NCBI RefSeq assembly: GCF_028858725.1
Contig: NC_084762.1
Span: 6,891,374-6,955,373, forward strand
Length of the DNA stretch: 64,000 bases
Reading direction: 5' to 3'
Source of the DNA: Colius striatus
Taxonomy: Eukaryota > Chordata > Aves > Coliiformes > Coliidae
Part shown: in pieces, positions 39,181 through 50,372 of the stretch
Position numbering within the stretch: the first letter of the stretch is position 1
Layout of the letters: each line of letters opens with the position of its first letter
The notes under the pieces: generated by a model
Seen by the model: only the letters and a program-made list of their open reading frames with translations
Told to the model about the DNA's origin: nothing
Database searches by the model: none
Translations under genes and position numbers: made by a program

Positions 39181-39341
39181 ATCATAGAATGGTGGGTGTT
39201 GGAAATGACCTCTAGAGCTCATCCGGTCCATTATCCCTGCTAAAGCAGGTTCTCCTCTATCCAAGGGCACAGGAATGTGTCCAGGCAGGTTTGGAAACCT
39301 CCAGAGAAGGAGATTTCAAACCTTCCTGGGCAGCTTGTTCA
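39181..39341 (-). mobile_element. CR1 LINE 3' fragment
   Basis: A reverse-orientation copy: ATCATAGAATGGTGGGTGTT, CCTCTAGAGCTCATCCGGTC, then GTCCAGGCAGGTTTGGAAAC and CTTCCTGGGCAGCTTGTTC. It is moderately diverged and 5'-truncated. Confidence 0.9.
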
Positions 39342-42300
39342 AGTTACCTTAAGTACTTGGAGACTATCACTGAAGTTAACACAACTCTGTAAACACAAAG
39401 TAAAAGTCCTCTCTGAAAGACTAGTGGCCTTTGTGAGATGGGAAAATAATCTGCCTTGACAGAACTTACATCTGTAGGGATTCTATATCTCCCAGGAGAG
39501 ATCTGCTTAGATGCCATTGGTAACATTTCCTATAACTCACCAGAGATAGATTCTGCCTTTTAATCATTTCCCACTAAACAAAGTCATGCCTGATGCCAAG
39601 GACCAACCACCAGAGAGTGACATGTGCTGTGCGCAACGACAACCAGGTAAAACACGTATTTATGTGTCCGTAAACAAACCAAGCATACAAGCCAAGAAAG
39701 AGGAATACTAGGAGTCACAACAAACACATCACACTCTGTACATTCTAGAAATATTTATCTTAGCAACAATTGCCTAATAGTGAACCAGCTATTAGCATGC
39801 AAAGTGTAGGTTTCCAGTGTGTACATCGTGGGAACTATTTGGCACAGAGAAAAGCAAAGCTATGTGTTTAACAAACATCATCATAACAAGTTCAGTTGAA
39901 AGGCTTATTTAAGGCTTCAGCCTTTTATTCCAGACATCTCCAGCTGTCACAATTGTCACATCAGCAGCAGGCTAATGTTTATTATGTTCCGAGTGACAAA
40001 TCAGGTCCTAAAACAGAATTCTTGCATTTGCTATTCATTCTCTTTTATAAAGAGAGTAGGAATTAGGTAAAGGAATCAGCTTCTAATGTAGAGGATTTTA
40101 TTTAATTAGCAACTCAGATTTAACACACTGAAAAGCTACCTGCAAAAAGGATGCTAAAGGTGTGCACCCAAACTGTATGTTCCAAGGAGTTCTCTCATGT
40201 AGCTTAATGCCTCTAGGATGAATAAAATATTATGTCTTAGTTTTCAAAATCGACTTTTCTCTCTCTTTGTAGGTACACACACACTAGAATATTAAGTAGG
40301 TCTCAGTTCAACTAGACTATGTCTCAATTCCACATCCTGCATGCACATACACCCAGTGCTGGCTTTTGCAGCAAAGAGAGATGATACATATTTCCTTATG
40401 CTAAAGCTTTTAGGCTAAAAGAACTGTAAGTTTGTTAAAATATGTTTGCACTTGCAGATTTTCCTCATCCCAAAGTCTCTCCCATTCAAGAAGACTTAAG
40501 GACGTGTAGATTTACAAATCAATGGATTGTACTTTCAGTGTATAATTAGGCAGTGAAAATTGAGGTCACTAAGCAGCATAAAGAAATGGTCAGTAGCCAG
40601 TTCTGAAACAAGACGATAGCTCAGTTTCTTTTCTTTCAACATCATGTAAAAACAGCTTTATAAAGCACAACTGAATCCACTTCTGTGCTGATCCACTTAC
40701 TATTCTAGTTTTAATACTTCAGGGTTTACTCTGCTATTGTCACAGCTCCTGCTCACTGCAGATTTAAATACATCAAAAACTGAGGCGCACAACAGTCCAC
40801 TGCCATGTCCTCCAGTCTGCTGGTCTTCCAGAGACAAAGTTACAGGTCCTTTAGGTTCCTTCAAGTTCCCCACTACGTTGTTACACATCCAGTTGACCTG
40901 CTCAGAGCAGTGGCTTGGAGCTAAGAACCAGAACTCCACTCAGCCCATCCTTCTACGAAACTTTGATGATAGGATAAATAAAGGAGGTGAAAAAGACCAG
41001 GTCCATATTTCTGCTTTGTCCTGCTGCATTAGGACTATTGCCCCTATCACTGTCTCCTACCATCTCTGCCTTCCCCAGTAGCTGAAGGTTCACCTCGCTC
41101 CCTCATAAAGTGCTTCTGTGGGCTCCCCCTTTATTCCTTGACCTCAGCACTAGGAGTTGCACAGAAGGAACCTGCCATTCGTGGCACCTGTTTGTGAAAA
41201 TCTGCTCCAAATTCACAGAGACAACCACGAATTAGAACAGCTTTTTAAAGAAATGAACCATGAAGTCAGCAGAACTCAAACAAGTGGAAGGCTAACCCTC
41301 ACTGCAGAGTGATACATCACTTGAAAAATGAAATGCAGCCTCAGATTAGTTGTACATAAGAAAGAAGGTGCATGCTTAGAAATACGGCTGTTAAAAAAAA
41401 TACTAAGCCATGTTTTCAGCTAAATACAGTAGGTTCACAGGCAAGAGTGAACAAGAAATCTGATGCCTCCCCCTCAGATCCAAACACTGGCATGCTGTTG
41501 CAATTTTACTCAGAAAGGTATTAAACACATCTGTGGTTTCAGTCATGTCTGAAACATGAGTTATTTCAGCTGGTGGCAGCAAGTACAGATTAGGAGCTAA
41601 CTCCTGCCTTTCAGGTTAACTAAATCTGCTGTTCTTTATCTCAAGAGACACTTCTGTTTTAAGAGGGAAACCAGGTTAGTTGCAGTACTCCCCAGCTATC
41701 TCACTCCTCTGTATGTAAGCAAGTGATGTCATTATCCTTCTTAACATGGTATCAGACACCCATTGACACGAGACAGCCTACCAAAACGGCTTCTGGTTTT
41801 TTTACATACCTTCACAACCTGCCACTTATTTGTCAGCCAGAAAGAAGGACAAAGACCATTTTGCTGAACCAGCCTTAGTCACAAACAATGTGAGAACACG
41901 CCAAAGGTAATACACGTGTCCTTACTGTTAGCTATAGAGAGCTCACAGCTCATTAACAGCTAAACAATTTTTATAATCCTTAAAATCACTGTGGATTACA
42001 AATGCTTTTCTCTTTCTAAAGCTCCGAGTGACCTACAGAACCTACAGCCACTCTAGTTTTCTAAAAATACCTCAAATGCAAGCTGGGCAGCAGAGATTAT
42101 GTTACAAGGCTTCTTTCAAGGTCACTTGCAAGATCTATGCTTGCAATGGCTTCAGTATCTGTGTTTCAGTTTCATCCCTGGTAGCCCTGGGAACGTGTTT
42201 TGCAAAAACTCATCAGCATCCATGCATGCCCATCAACTCCAAGCAGCAATAAATTACATTCTCAGGAAAAGGTAATGTATTCTTTTTCTTACCTCTGAGA

Positions 42301-44244
42301 AGCACACTGAAGAGAAGGGAAACAGTCTTTCCAACAGAACTGACTTCTTCGTCCGTGGAGTTCTTTGTCAAACACAGCCCATTCCACCTCTCCCCTCAGG
42401 CTTCCCATCAAAATACCACTGCTGCCATTTTATGAAAAGACTTGAAAAACAGTATATGCTAGATGCAGTCTCTTCTCTGATGCAAGTGGAGGAAAACCAA
42501 TAAATAAGCATTCTTAAGGAGACCCAAGCACACAGTGATAAGGAAAATACAAACCTCCACCTTCCTAAGAAGTGTGCACCTCAGAGGTGTGCTAAGAGAA
42601 ATTCAGAGGAGAAAATAAAGTAGAGCAAATCAGGTACTTTGTCATTACCTTTACTTATTTACATAACACAGTCATGCACAGTGCTTACCAAAGGCTACAG
42701 TTACAACATAGATTTATTTTACCTGTCCATTGAAGAAATCTGATGGAGACTTACTGCTGTAGATTTGACTCAGTTTCTTCTCATTGAGGCTCCTCCAGTC
42801 ACTATGACCTGCGTTCCTCTTTTACTGACAGAGCAGACAACATGAGCTGTTACCAGTTATATTTAAATGCCTTTATCTTGTGAGGGAGGAGGTTTGTGTG
42901 CAAAAGATAACCAAAACAAAGATGTATCTTCTTAATTCTTTACATCATTTGCAGCACCATCTGACCAGCATCATCTCTTCCTGCTATAAAACTGGCTGTA
43001 CCATTACTGGTATCCCCGCATTTTCTAAAATGCAACAACTCTTAATCCTGTAGCTAAAGGCAATGGCCTAGATTTAAATCTCATTTTAAACTTGGTATAC
43101 CCAAATCTGAAGGGGATATAAGAAGTGGTTTTATAAAACCCACACCTCCCTCTTCCATGAAGATGGGCAGTATTCAGAAGAAAGTTATTCCAAAGGGATA
43201 GAAACATATGTCCAATCTATCCCCCTCACCTTTGTGTGAAACAGAAGGCTGTGAATGTTTTTGTTAAACAGACAGGAGCATGTGATGATCATATTACCAT
43301 GGATAAAAGCACAAGACTTATTTTTCAAGACATAAGATGACGTAAGGGTAAACCACACTGTCAAAACTAGTGGGAAATGATTTCTCATTACTAATAACAT
43401 TTGCAATACTGCTGACAGCAGGGCCACAGAACTCGGGAGTAATTATGGACAACTCAGTCAACAGCATGTCAGCCACCATGCACATGTATTTTCCCCAAAT
43501 TTTCATGACATTTACATAATGTGGTGCATCTTTATGGGAGTACAAAGTCTAAGGATGTAACACTTCAACAGTCCCGGGCTGGTAAATCTATATCTGCACT
43601 TTATCACATGTATTTGTTGTATTAAATACACTACAAATACACTAAAAATAGGATGCCCAAAGCATCAGAAAGTTTCCACAAACGCTGCAGCCATTTCTTC
43701 ACACTCTTCTGTGAATCCCTTGTGTTAGGGCATGCACTACCTAATGTTAACTGCAGCTTTATTAGAAGCGTGCCACCTCTTCTGATTCCAATGTTTTCTT
43801 TTTCTGAAAGAAGATTAGAACTTGAAAAGCAGTGGAAAAATACTAAACTTACTTACCATACTGATTTATCACCAGGCTTAGATTGTCTAGCTTCTCCAAT
43901 TTCATAGTGGAAAATAGCAACTCCCATTCTAGCTGATAGCACCTAGTTTTTCTTTTACATGTGACTGGACTATCCAAAACAGCTCATCCTAATAAATTTC
44001 ACTGTCTATAAAATGTTGATCAGTTGTGCAGCATTCTGTAATAAAAATCCCATAAACCACATCCTGCTGATTTCCATTGTACTTGCTGAAAGAAAAGCCT
44101 GATACACAACTTCATGCTTTATTGTTGCATTATTGCCACTTTGACAATAACATCTGAACATCTCCTGTGCTTGTATGTTACTGTAACATATTTTAAGAGT
44201 ATCAATAATCAACAGTAGGCAATCCAGATCACCAGTTATAATTC

Positions 44245-44250
44245 TTTATT
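44245..44250 (-). promoter_or_regulatory. DAP: Candidate poly(A) signal of DAP
   Basis: TTTATT on the + strand reads AATAAA on the DAP strand, and is the first canonical hexamer I find below the stop codon (about 2.5 kb of 3'UTR). The following DAP-strand sequence is GT-rich (CTGGTGATCTGG). A variant ATTAAA at 45761-45766 would give a UTR of about 1.0 kb. The human UTR is roughly 1.8-1.9 kb in my memory, so both remain possible. Confidence 0.45.
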
Positions 44251-45616
44251 TTGGGCAAGGTAACGCCTTGGCAAGGACACCTATGAATAAACATGGATAC
44301 TTCCCAACAACATATAATATGCTTTCATATAGAGACATTTTCTAACCATCTAAGAATTCCTGCACTCTAAAAGCCACTAAAGATATCTTCAGAGTTGTAG
44401 TCCTTTGTACAAACTTACATATCTATCTAAAGACAAAATCTTGTCTATATATTGTATTGTCTTTATATGCTGTATATATTGCATTAACAACCAGAAGCAG
44501 GAGTTCCTAATTCAAAAGGATCCATGTTCATAACCTTTAGTATTAGAATGGAAATGTGGTGTTGCTTTCACAAGCATTTCTACCAGCTGTTTCTAGACAA
44601 AGAGTAGAGGTACACAGCCCCAACTAATCATGTGTTTCCACAGTGAGGTACATTTTCTTTTCCACTGCAGTTGATGGAGTTGGGAGTGATCCAGCTCATG
44701 CTGAAAGACACTTCCATTTGGCCAAAGATGCCATACTTAAAACTCTCCCAACTGTCTTGCCTACATCACCATCAATTACAGGTTGAGTCTAGACACTACT
44801 TCAGACGTAGACACACACCTAGGAGAGCTAAATCCCACCCAGCTAACTCTCAAGCCAGCAGCTCCTGGTAGCAAGTGACTGCGATGATCTTCGCTGCTGA
44901 CACAGCACCCTGACAGCTACCAGCAGCACCATCCGTGACACGCCACCGCTTTCCCTCCCGAATCTGCCAATGAATTACCTCCTGCACCTACTCCACAATG
45001 CTACCTTTATGAATGAGTTACTCATGTGTGAGTCATATGCACACTCAAAAGCAAGGCCCCAAATGTACCGATACAAGAAACAGAAAACGTGTTTCTAAAA
45101 TGGTGCCTGTTCTAAGAGAATTAACTCTTATAAACAATGCTTGTTCCTTAAGGCAAGTACTGTTATCTACTCAAACTGAAAAAATAAGGGCTGCATATAC
45201 AGATTGTACATCCTTCCTTGGGTGTAGAATAAATAGAACCATGCACATCCTTTGTAAAACATCATTTCCATTTCAAGTCTACAAAGACATGGAAAAGTCA
45301 GGTCCCTCTGACCCACATGAAGTGAGTTGGTCTGTTGCAAATGGGCTGTATTTCACACATTTTTTGTTGGTTTCAATCAGCTGCTCGGGGAATAATTATT
45401 TAATCTGTCGAAATTTTGAAAGAGAGTAGTTTAAAACCTCTCCTCATTGGTTTTCTATACTACTTGACCTCCAACATAAATGAACTAGCAAAGCCCTAAG
45501 TGACCCCAAACCTTCACCAGTTTACCAGGTTAACGTTTGCAGCACTAGTTCTGGTATCCACTTTTTTTTTGGACATTATTACAAGTTTTATAAGCCTAGA
45601 GGGTACTAAAAGCTGT

Positions 45617-45630
45617 ACTGTATATACAGT
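45617..45630. promoter_or_regulatory. DAP: Palindromic Pumilio-type element in DAP 3'UTR
   Basis: ACTGTATATACAGT is a perfect 14-bp palindrome. On the DAP strand it includes UGUAUAUA, which fits the UGUANAUA Pumilio response element. It lies about 1.1 kb after the DAP stop and counts only if the UTR extends that far. Confidence 0.4.
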
Positions 45631-46771
45631 CAGTTAAAAATAGAAGTACACTTGAAAAATGTAGGTGGAATGTTTAAAATTTTCTTTCCTGGCTTTTACA
45701 GAGATGAGTTGCATAAGAAAACGACAGAGCTAAGCGACTTTGAACTGCGCAATCAAAAGATTTAATTATGTGGCCAAAGCTAATCCGATTGCTCTATTTG
45801 AAAAGTAACTTTCTAATTTCCTCATATCACTACTGTCCTTGTTCACAGTAATAGGACTAGGAAAAAATATGGTGCACAACGGAGGTTGGGTCATAAAGTT
45901 AAACACATTCACTAATGCCATCTCTTAATTTCAAGCAATTATCTCAAATTGTAAGTTAAAAAAGGAAACAGATTTTTCACCAGTTTAAGTTCAATTTTAG
46001 AGGGTCCCAAGTTCCTTCAGCTTGTTATTGGAACTGAGAAGTCATCACCTCATAAAAATACATTCCCCAGTGAGATCTGTGAGATCATAAATCAGTTGTC
46101 TACAGCAGCAGTGTTCTGGTAACTCTGATTTCTCTCCCCTCTCGTATCTACAGACTTCCAAATGGAAGAACCTCAGAAAGGGGTGTAAAGAAGATTCATC
46201 TGGATTTCTGCCCATTTGGGAATGTTTTTGGGCCTTTTATCATCTGACTAGTTGAAATCAGAGGGCACAGTCACTGGGATGTAACATTGCAGGATACTGA
46301 AGAGTGCAAGGGTTCTGTAGAATTAAAACAACCACCAGTTTCTGTCTCAGCACACACAACAAAACTCCCTCCAGATAATAAAGGTACCAGTACAAAAGGG
46401 CTATTCTTCCTCGCCGCCTCAGCACAAAAGCTACATAACTATCTGCTATTGCAATGCCACAGCTAAAAGTACAAGTTCTAAGCTCATTAATCGTATCATT
46501 CACACTGAAGTTTTATCTTGGCAATAAGAAAATCTTATAAAAACCCCACCCCTGATCGACAAATACTTAAAAGAGATTTTTCCATCTGGGATAACAACCA
46601 GTCAACTGAACATTCTTCTTAACTCTCGAGAATTAAAGTGAAAAAGCCAGCATATTATTTTAGAGATCAATTTACTGATTTGACAGTGTGAATCCTAACG
46701 GGTTTTTGTCTTCTCTTGGAAAAAAAACTTATTCACCGATGGCAGTTTGGCTGAGATTTTTCATAGAGAGC

Positions 46772-46891
46772 TCACTTGCGAGGCTGGTGGATGTGCTGTT
46801 TGACATGTTGTGGGTGAGGAAGCTTTTCCACAGAAGGATGTGGTTTCTGATGAGCCACCTGAGCCGCAGCTGGAGGGAAGTCTTTATCGCC
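46772..46891 (-). CDS. DAP: DAP terminal coding exon (C-terminus of death-associated protein 1)
   Basis: Read on the - strand, the sequence after a TTTGAACAG acceptor (46892-46893) encodes 39 residues and TGA at 46774-46772. It begins GDKDFPPAAAQVAHQKPH and ends QHIHQPRK. The human protein, as I recall it, has the same opening block and ends HIQQPRK. The stretch between is divergent (PSVEKLPHPQHVK here) and two residues longer than the 37 recalled for human, which would make this DAP about 104 residues if the N-terminus is standard. DAP1 is a small, disordered, proline-rich cytosolic protein, an mTOR substrate that suppresses autophagy. The exon is phase 0 at its start, matching the 49814-49856 exon. 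Open frames on the opposite strand here are shadows. Confidence 0.95.
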   Translation of the reverse strand, partial: GDKDFPPAAAQVAHQKPHPSVEKLPHPQHVKQHIHQPRK

Positions 46892-49813
46892 CTGTTCAAA
46901 GAACACACCAGGAAAAATCTAAGAAGTCTTTAAAGCATACTTTCCAGTTCAAGTGGATGGAAGTTTCTATAAATGCAAAAAAGCAGATGGGAAACAGCGT
47001 TGCATGTTACTCAAGTCCTCCTGTACACAGCCTGTCTTGCCATTCTTTTAGCCAACTTCAACATTTGTCAATTGCAAGTTTCACTTCTTCCAATTACAGT
47101 CACCATCCAAGAACACAGTATCTTAAAGTGACTCAAGGGGAAAAAAAGAAAACCCAAACCATTCCTATCTTCAGTGCTTAATAGCTTGTGCTAAGTCACT
47201 TTCACTGGCTCTGTATGGTCAGATCTCCTTGATCTGTCTGGTTGTCACAAAGCAACCAGAAAGAGAAGACTGTTTTACAAATAAGGCAGTATGAAGAACT
47301 ACCTGCACAAGAAAACCTACAAAGGAATGCCAGCTCTTTAGGAAGAAAGGCAGGATCCAGATATGCTTTGACTCAAATCTTAAGGGTATCTGGCTTTTAA
47401 TATCCTCATTTAACCAGGTCTGCTAGTGAGGGTTCTCACGTGCTGCTGTTGGGCAGGTTCAGTTCAGGTCCTTATACCACCTATTTACAACTGTCATTTC
47501 TAGTGTCAGCCCCATGAAGCTTTCAAAAAGCAATGGGAAACAACTACTACCAGTGGTCAGTGACAAAGGGAGGAGAATAGCACCAGAGCTTTCCTCTTTA
47601 GCAATTGGGGCAAACATAAGTCAGAAACTCCCTGCATTCCATCAGCTCATGGGCTGACAATCTTACACAGAGTTATTTTGTAGAAACCTGAGGTCTCAGA
47701 TGACCTGTTTCATACTTGATCCCATTTCAATCTCCTCCAAATTCTTCCTTTCTATTCTGACATAATTTCCTTTTTATCTTGGTCACAAGGTTAACTTTTT
47801 ACATTTCTTCACTTTTTTTTTCTCCAGCCCAAATTTCTTCCAGTTTACAAAGATCTCATCAACTTGACATTTTCTAACTTGCTGTTTGCCTTTTCCATAC
47901 CTCTCTGACTCCTCACATCTCGCTGTCTCAAACAGACGGTGCAAATGCAGCTCTCCTATGACTTGGGGCTACTGTAATGATTGAGCAGATGACAGCCAGT
48001 CTGTAAATGTTAGCAGGAAATGTCTATCTTGGTATCAAAGCACCACAGAAAATTCCAGTTGGAAGGGACTTCAGGATGTCTCTAGTCCAACCTCCTGCTC
48101 AAGTTAAGAGTTCACTGTGAGATCAGACCAGCTTACTCAGGGTTTTATCCAGTCTGGTCTTGAAAACTTCTAAGGACAGAGACTGAATAACCCCTCCAGG
48201 CAACTTGCTCCACTGCCTTCATGTCCTTACAGTGAAAAAGTTTATTTTTCTATGGCTGGTTAGGCCATTCCATTTGTCTGTTGTTTCTTGTCTTCCTGCC
48301 ATGCACCACTCCAAACAGCCTGGCTCTATCTTCTGGATAACTTCTGTGCAAATGTGTAAAGGCTGCTTGCTGCTAGGTCTTCCCAAAAAAATCATCTCTT
48401 CTCCATGCTCATCAAGGCCCATTCCCTCAGCTTCTTCTTCCAAGGCATACGTTCTAGCCCCCTGACTACCTTTGTGGCCCTCCAGTGAACTCTGGTTTAT
48501 CATCACCTTTCGTATGCTGGGGTGTCCAAAACTGGATAAACTATTCCATGTGTGATCTAAAGTGTGTTTGAGCAGATGAGGATCTACCAGCTTCTTTCGA
48601 TCTACCAGCTACTTTCTGGTTAGTGTAGCCCGAGATGCTATTGACTTTCCTGCTGTTTAGCACTGATGAGGAGCCTTCTGTTTGTTAAAGACATTAAACA
48701 GGACTCCACTTGACACTGATGAGAACTATTATATACCAGGAAACTTGGAAATATAATTGCAAATTTGCTCTGGGTTCAAAAAAGTATTGCTAGGCTGTTT
48801 TTATTACACAGATAAATTTTGGTATATGTTTTGGAGATATAAAGTCTCAGTAAATGACAGAACAATTTTGCTCTTCTTAGGTTAATAAATAAATCTGTAG
48901 CTAACAGTTTACCGAGGATAGGCAACCTTTTGCAGACCTACTAAACTAAGGGCCTGTGTTTTTTATGCTGAGATTTCCCAAGTTGTTCATTAAAAAAAGA
49001 ATAAATCACTTCCCTACAACTGTTAAAGTGCTACTGAAATTACTAAACGTTAATGCAATAATTTGTTACAAGAAATTATGCACCTAAATGCTTAAACAGG
49101 TAACCACCTTGATGCAGAGGTCCAAGAAATATAGCAGTATCTGTCCACTACCCTTCTGGCTTGGGAAAAATGCCATCAGCTTGCTCTTTGCACTTACATG
49201 GTCTGACACAAGCACAGTAAACCACGTTACACAGCCCAGTGATGTAAGGCCATCATGATAAAGGTACCCATCATGTAAAGACAGGAAAAAAACTCTGTCA
49301 CAATGCACAAGGCATGAATTATTGATCATACAGTTAATGGCTTGTTAACACTAATGATTTAGCTTATGGATTTCCAGGTCCTGGAAATAAACAGGGAATA
49401 ACACCTTGAATCCCAAATACCTCAAAGCACATATAGCAACTGAAACATGTATCTTCAAACACGTTATCCTTTCACTCATCACAGAACAAGCTATAGCAGC
49501 AGACTTAACATGCAACTGCTTTCAAAGGAAATGAATGCAGTAATATCTAGCTTGGATATGAAAAGAAGATCCAATAAACTTAAAGTGCTAAAATTCAAAG
49601 TAAAACAGTGGAAGTAATTTCAAGAAATAATTTCAATTTCACAAAGCCAGAAAGAATGCTCAAAGGGACTTAGACAAATATGCAAAACATAAAGCCTCTT
49701 CTCATAAAAGAGGAAGGGTAATGAAAAAGGTTAATTCTGTTCTGATCAGTGATAGCTCTGAAAAGCCTACAATAATTTTTCCACAATTGAAAGAATTTTA
49801 ATGATAATCTTAC
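46892..49813 (-). other. DAP: DAP last intron
   Basis: This 2.92 kb intron runs on the - strand from donor AGG|GTAAGA (GT at 49813-49812) to acceptor AACAG (46893-46892). It contains one long, old CR1 copy at about 48.04-48.67 kb in the same orientation as DAP. No further exon was recognised. Confidence 0.85.
48043..48668 (-). mobile_element. Old, long CR1 LINE copy in DAP last intron
   Basis: A reverse-orientation, clearly diverged CR1 of more than 600 bp: CCAGTTGGAAGGGACTTCAG at its 3' end, then CCAACCTCCTGCTCAAGTTA, CCTCCAGGCAACTTGCTCCA and GCCCTCCAGTGAACTCTGGT, and further in GGTGTCCAAAACTGGATAAA and GAGATGCTATTGACTTTCCT. The inner boundary is approximate. It has the same orientation as DAP. 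Confidence 0.85.
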
Positions 49814-49856
49814 CCTAGCAATGACACCAGAGATGAACACCGTTGGTTTAGGTGGG
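49814..49856 (-). CDS. DAP: DAP internal coding exon (43 nt)
   Basis: On the - strand a T-rich tract with a TCAG acceptor (49860-49857) is followed by 43 nt and donor AGG|GTAAGA. After one leading base the frame reads PPKPTVFISGVIAR, identical to the conserved core of DAP1 (human residues 52-65 by my count). The next exon supplies the following Gly in phase 0, so the two join exactly. The leading C is the third base of the preceding codon, which in human is Ser51, a reported mTOR phosphorylation site. The preceding exon is not recognisable in the remaining 14 kb, so it probably lies past 64000. The exon was found by motif, being far too short for open-frame listing. Confidence 0.95.
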
Positions 49857-50139
49857 CTGAAAAAAAGAAGAGGGATTATTTGTACAAATTATTTAGAAGG
49901 TAGAAGTGAGAAGTACATGACATACACAATGCAAAACAATAGTGGCTTTTTTTGACAATTAACAACTGTTTCAAGCAGACAAGACAAATTTTCTCTTCAA
50001 GTGACTACTGCCTTACTATTACTTGCTGCAGCCAAGAACAGACCTGTAGGTTTTGGCTGCTATTACTTTGTATAAATTGTGACAGCAGTAAAAGGCTAGT
50101 CCAACAACACTCTGTTCCTTTCTTAAAGCTGAGAGTCTT

Positions 50140-50372
50140 TCTTTGTTTGCACTGGTCTCTTAAGCCTCAAATTTTATATATATACTGGCAGCAGTATTTC
50201 AGGTTTAGTGTATTTGTATTGCAACAATGAAAACCATAGTTGTGCTAAACTTGTTTGTCCATTGGTTCTTTTGCATTGGTTTCTTAATCCTCAAATGTTA
50301 TATACAAGCTGGGAGCAGCTTAGGCTTAGTATATTTGTATTGCAGCAATGAAAACTGTAGTTGGACTAAACT
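50140..50372. repeat. Two-copy tandem duplication, period about 121-124 bp
   Basis: Unit 1 (about 50140-50251) and unit 2 (about 50264-50372) share TTTGCA(C/T)TGGT(C/T)TCTTAA(G/T)CCTCAAAT at their start, GGCAGCAG/GGAGCAGC in the middle, and TATTTGTATTGCA(A/G)CAATGAAAAC with an AGTTG(T/G)(G/A)CTAAACT end. It lies in the DAP intron about 0.28 kb upstream of the 43-nt exon on the DAP strand. Confidence 0.85.

Larger units (their letters stand above)
28226..44224. other. Intergenic region between convergent ANKRD33B and DAP
   Basis: About 16 kb lies between the inferred 3' ends. It contains two CR1 fragments (29.8-30.1 and 39.2-39.3 kb), an LTR remnant (about 32.16-32.88 kb), A/C-rich low-complexity DNA (about 33160-33200), and otherwise unremarkable AT-rich sequence. 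No open frame above about 130 codons occurs and none resembles a known protein. No tRNA or other structured RNA gene was recognised. Confidence 0.6.
44225..46771 (-). other. DAP: DAP 3' untranslated region (inferred)
   Basis: This is the sequence after the DAP TGA on the - strand down to the first canonical poly(A) hexamer. It is free of recognisable CR1 and includes a 14-bp perfect palindrome at 45617-45630 that contains a Pumilio-type UGUAUAUA. The extent is inferred only. Confidence 0.45.

Noticed and set aside
43127..43140. Perfect palindrome GGTTTTATAAAACC
   Set aside because: Fourteen-base palindromes of AT-rich DNA are expected by chance in 64 kb, and it has no gene context.
46688..47181. 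+ strand open frames of 81 and 123 codons
   Set aside because: They are antisense shadows of the DAP terminal exon; the - strand translation matches DAP with correct splice sites.
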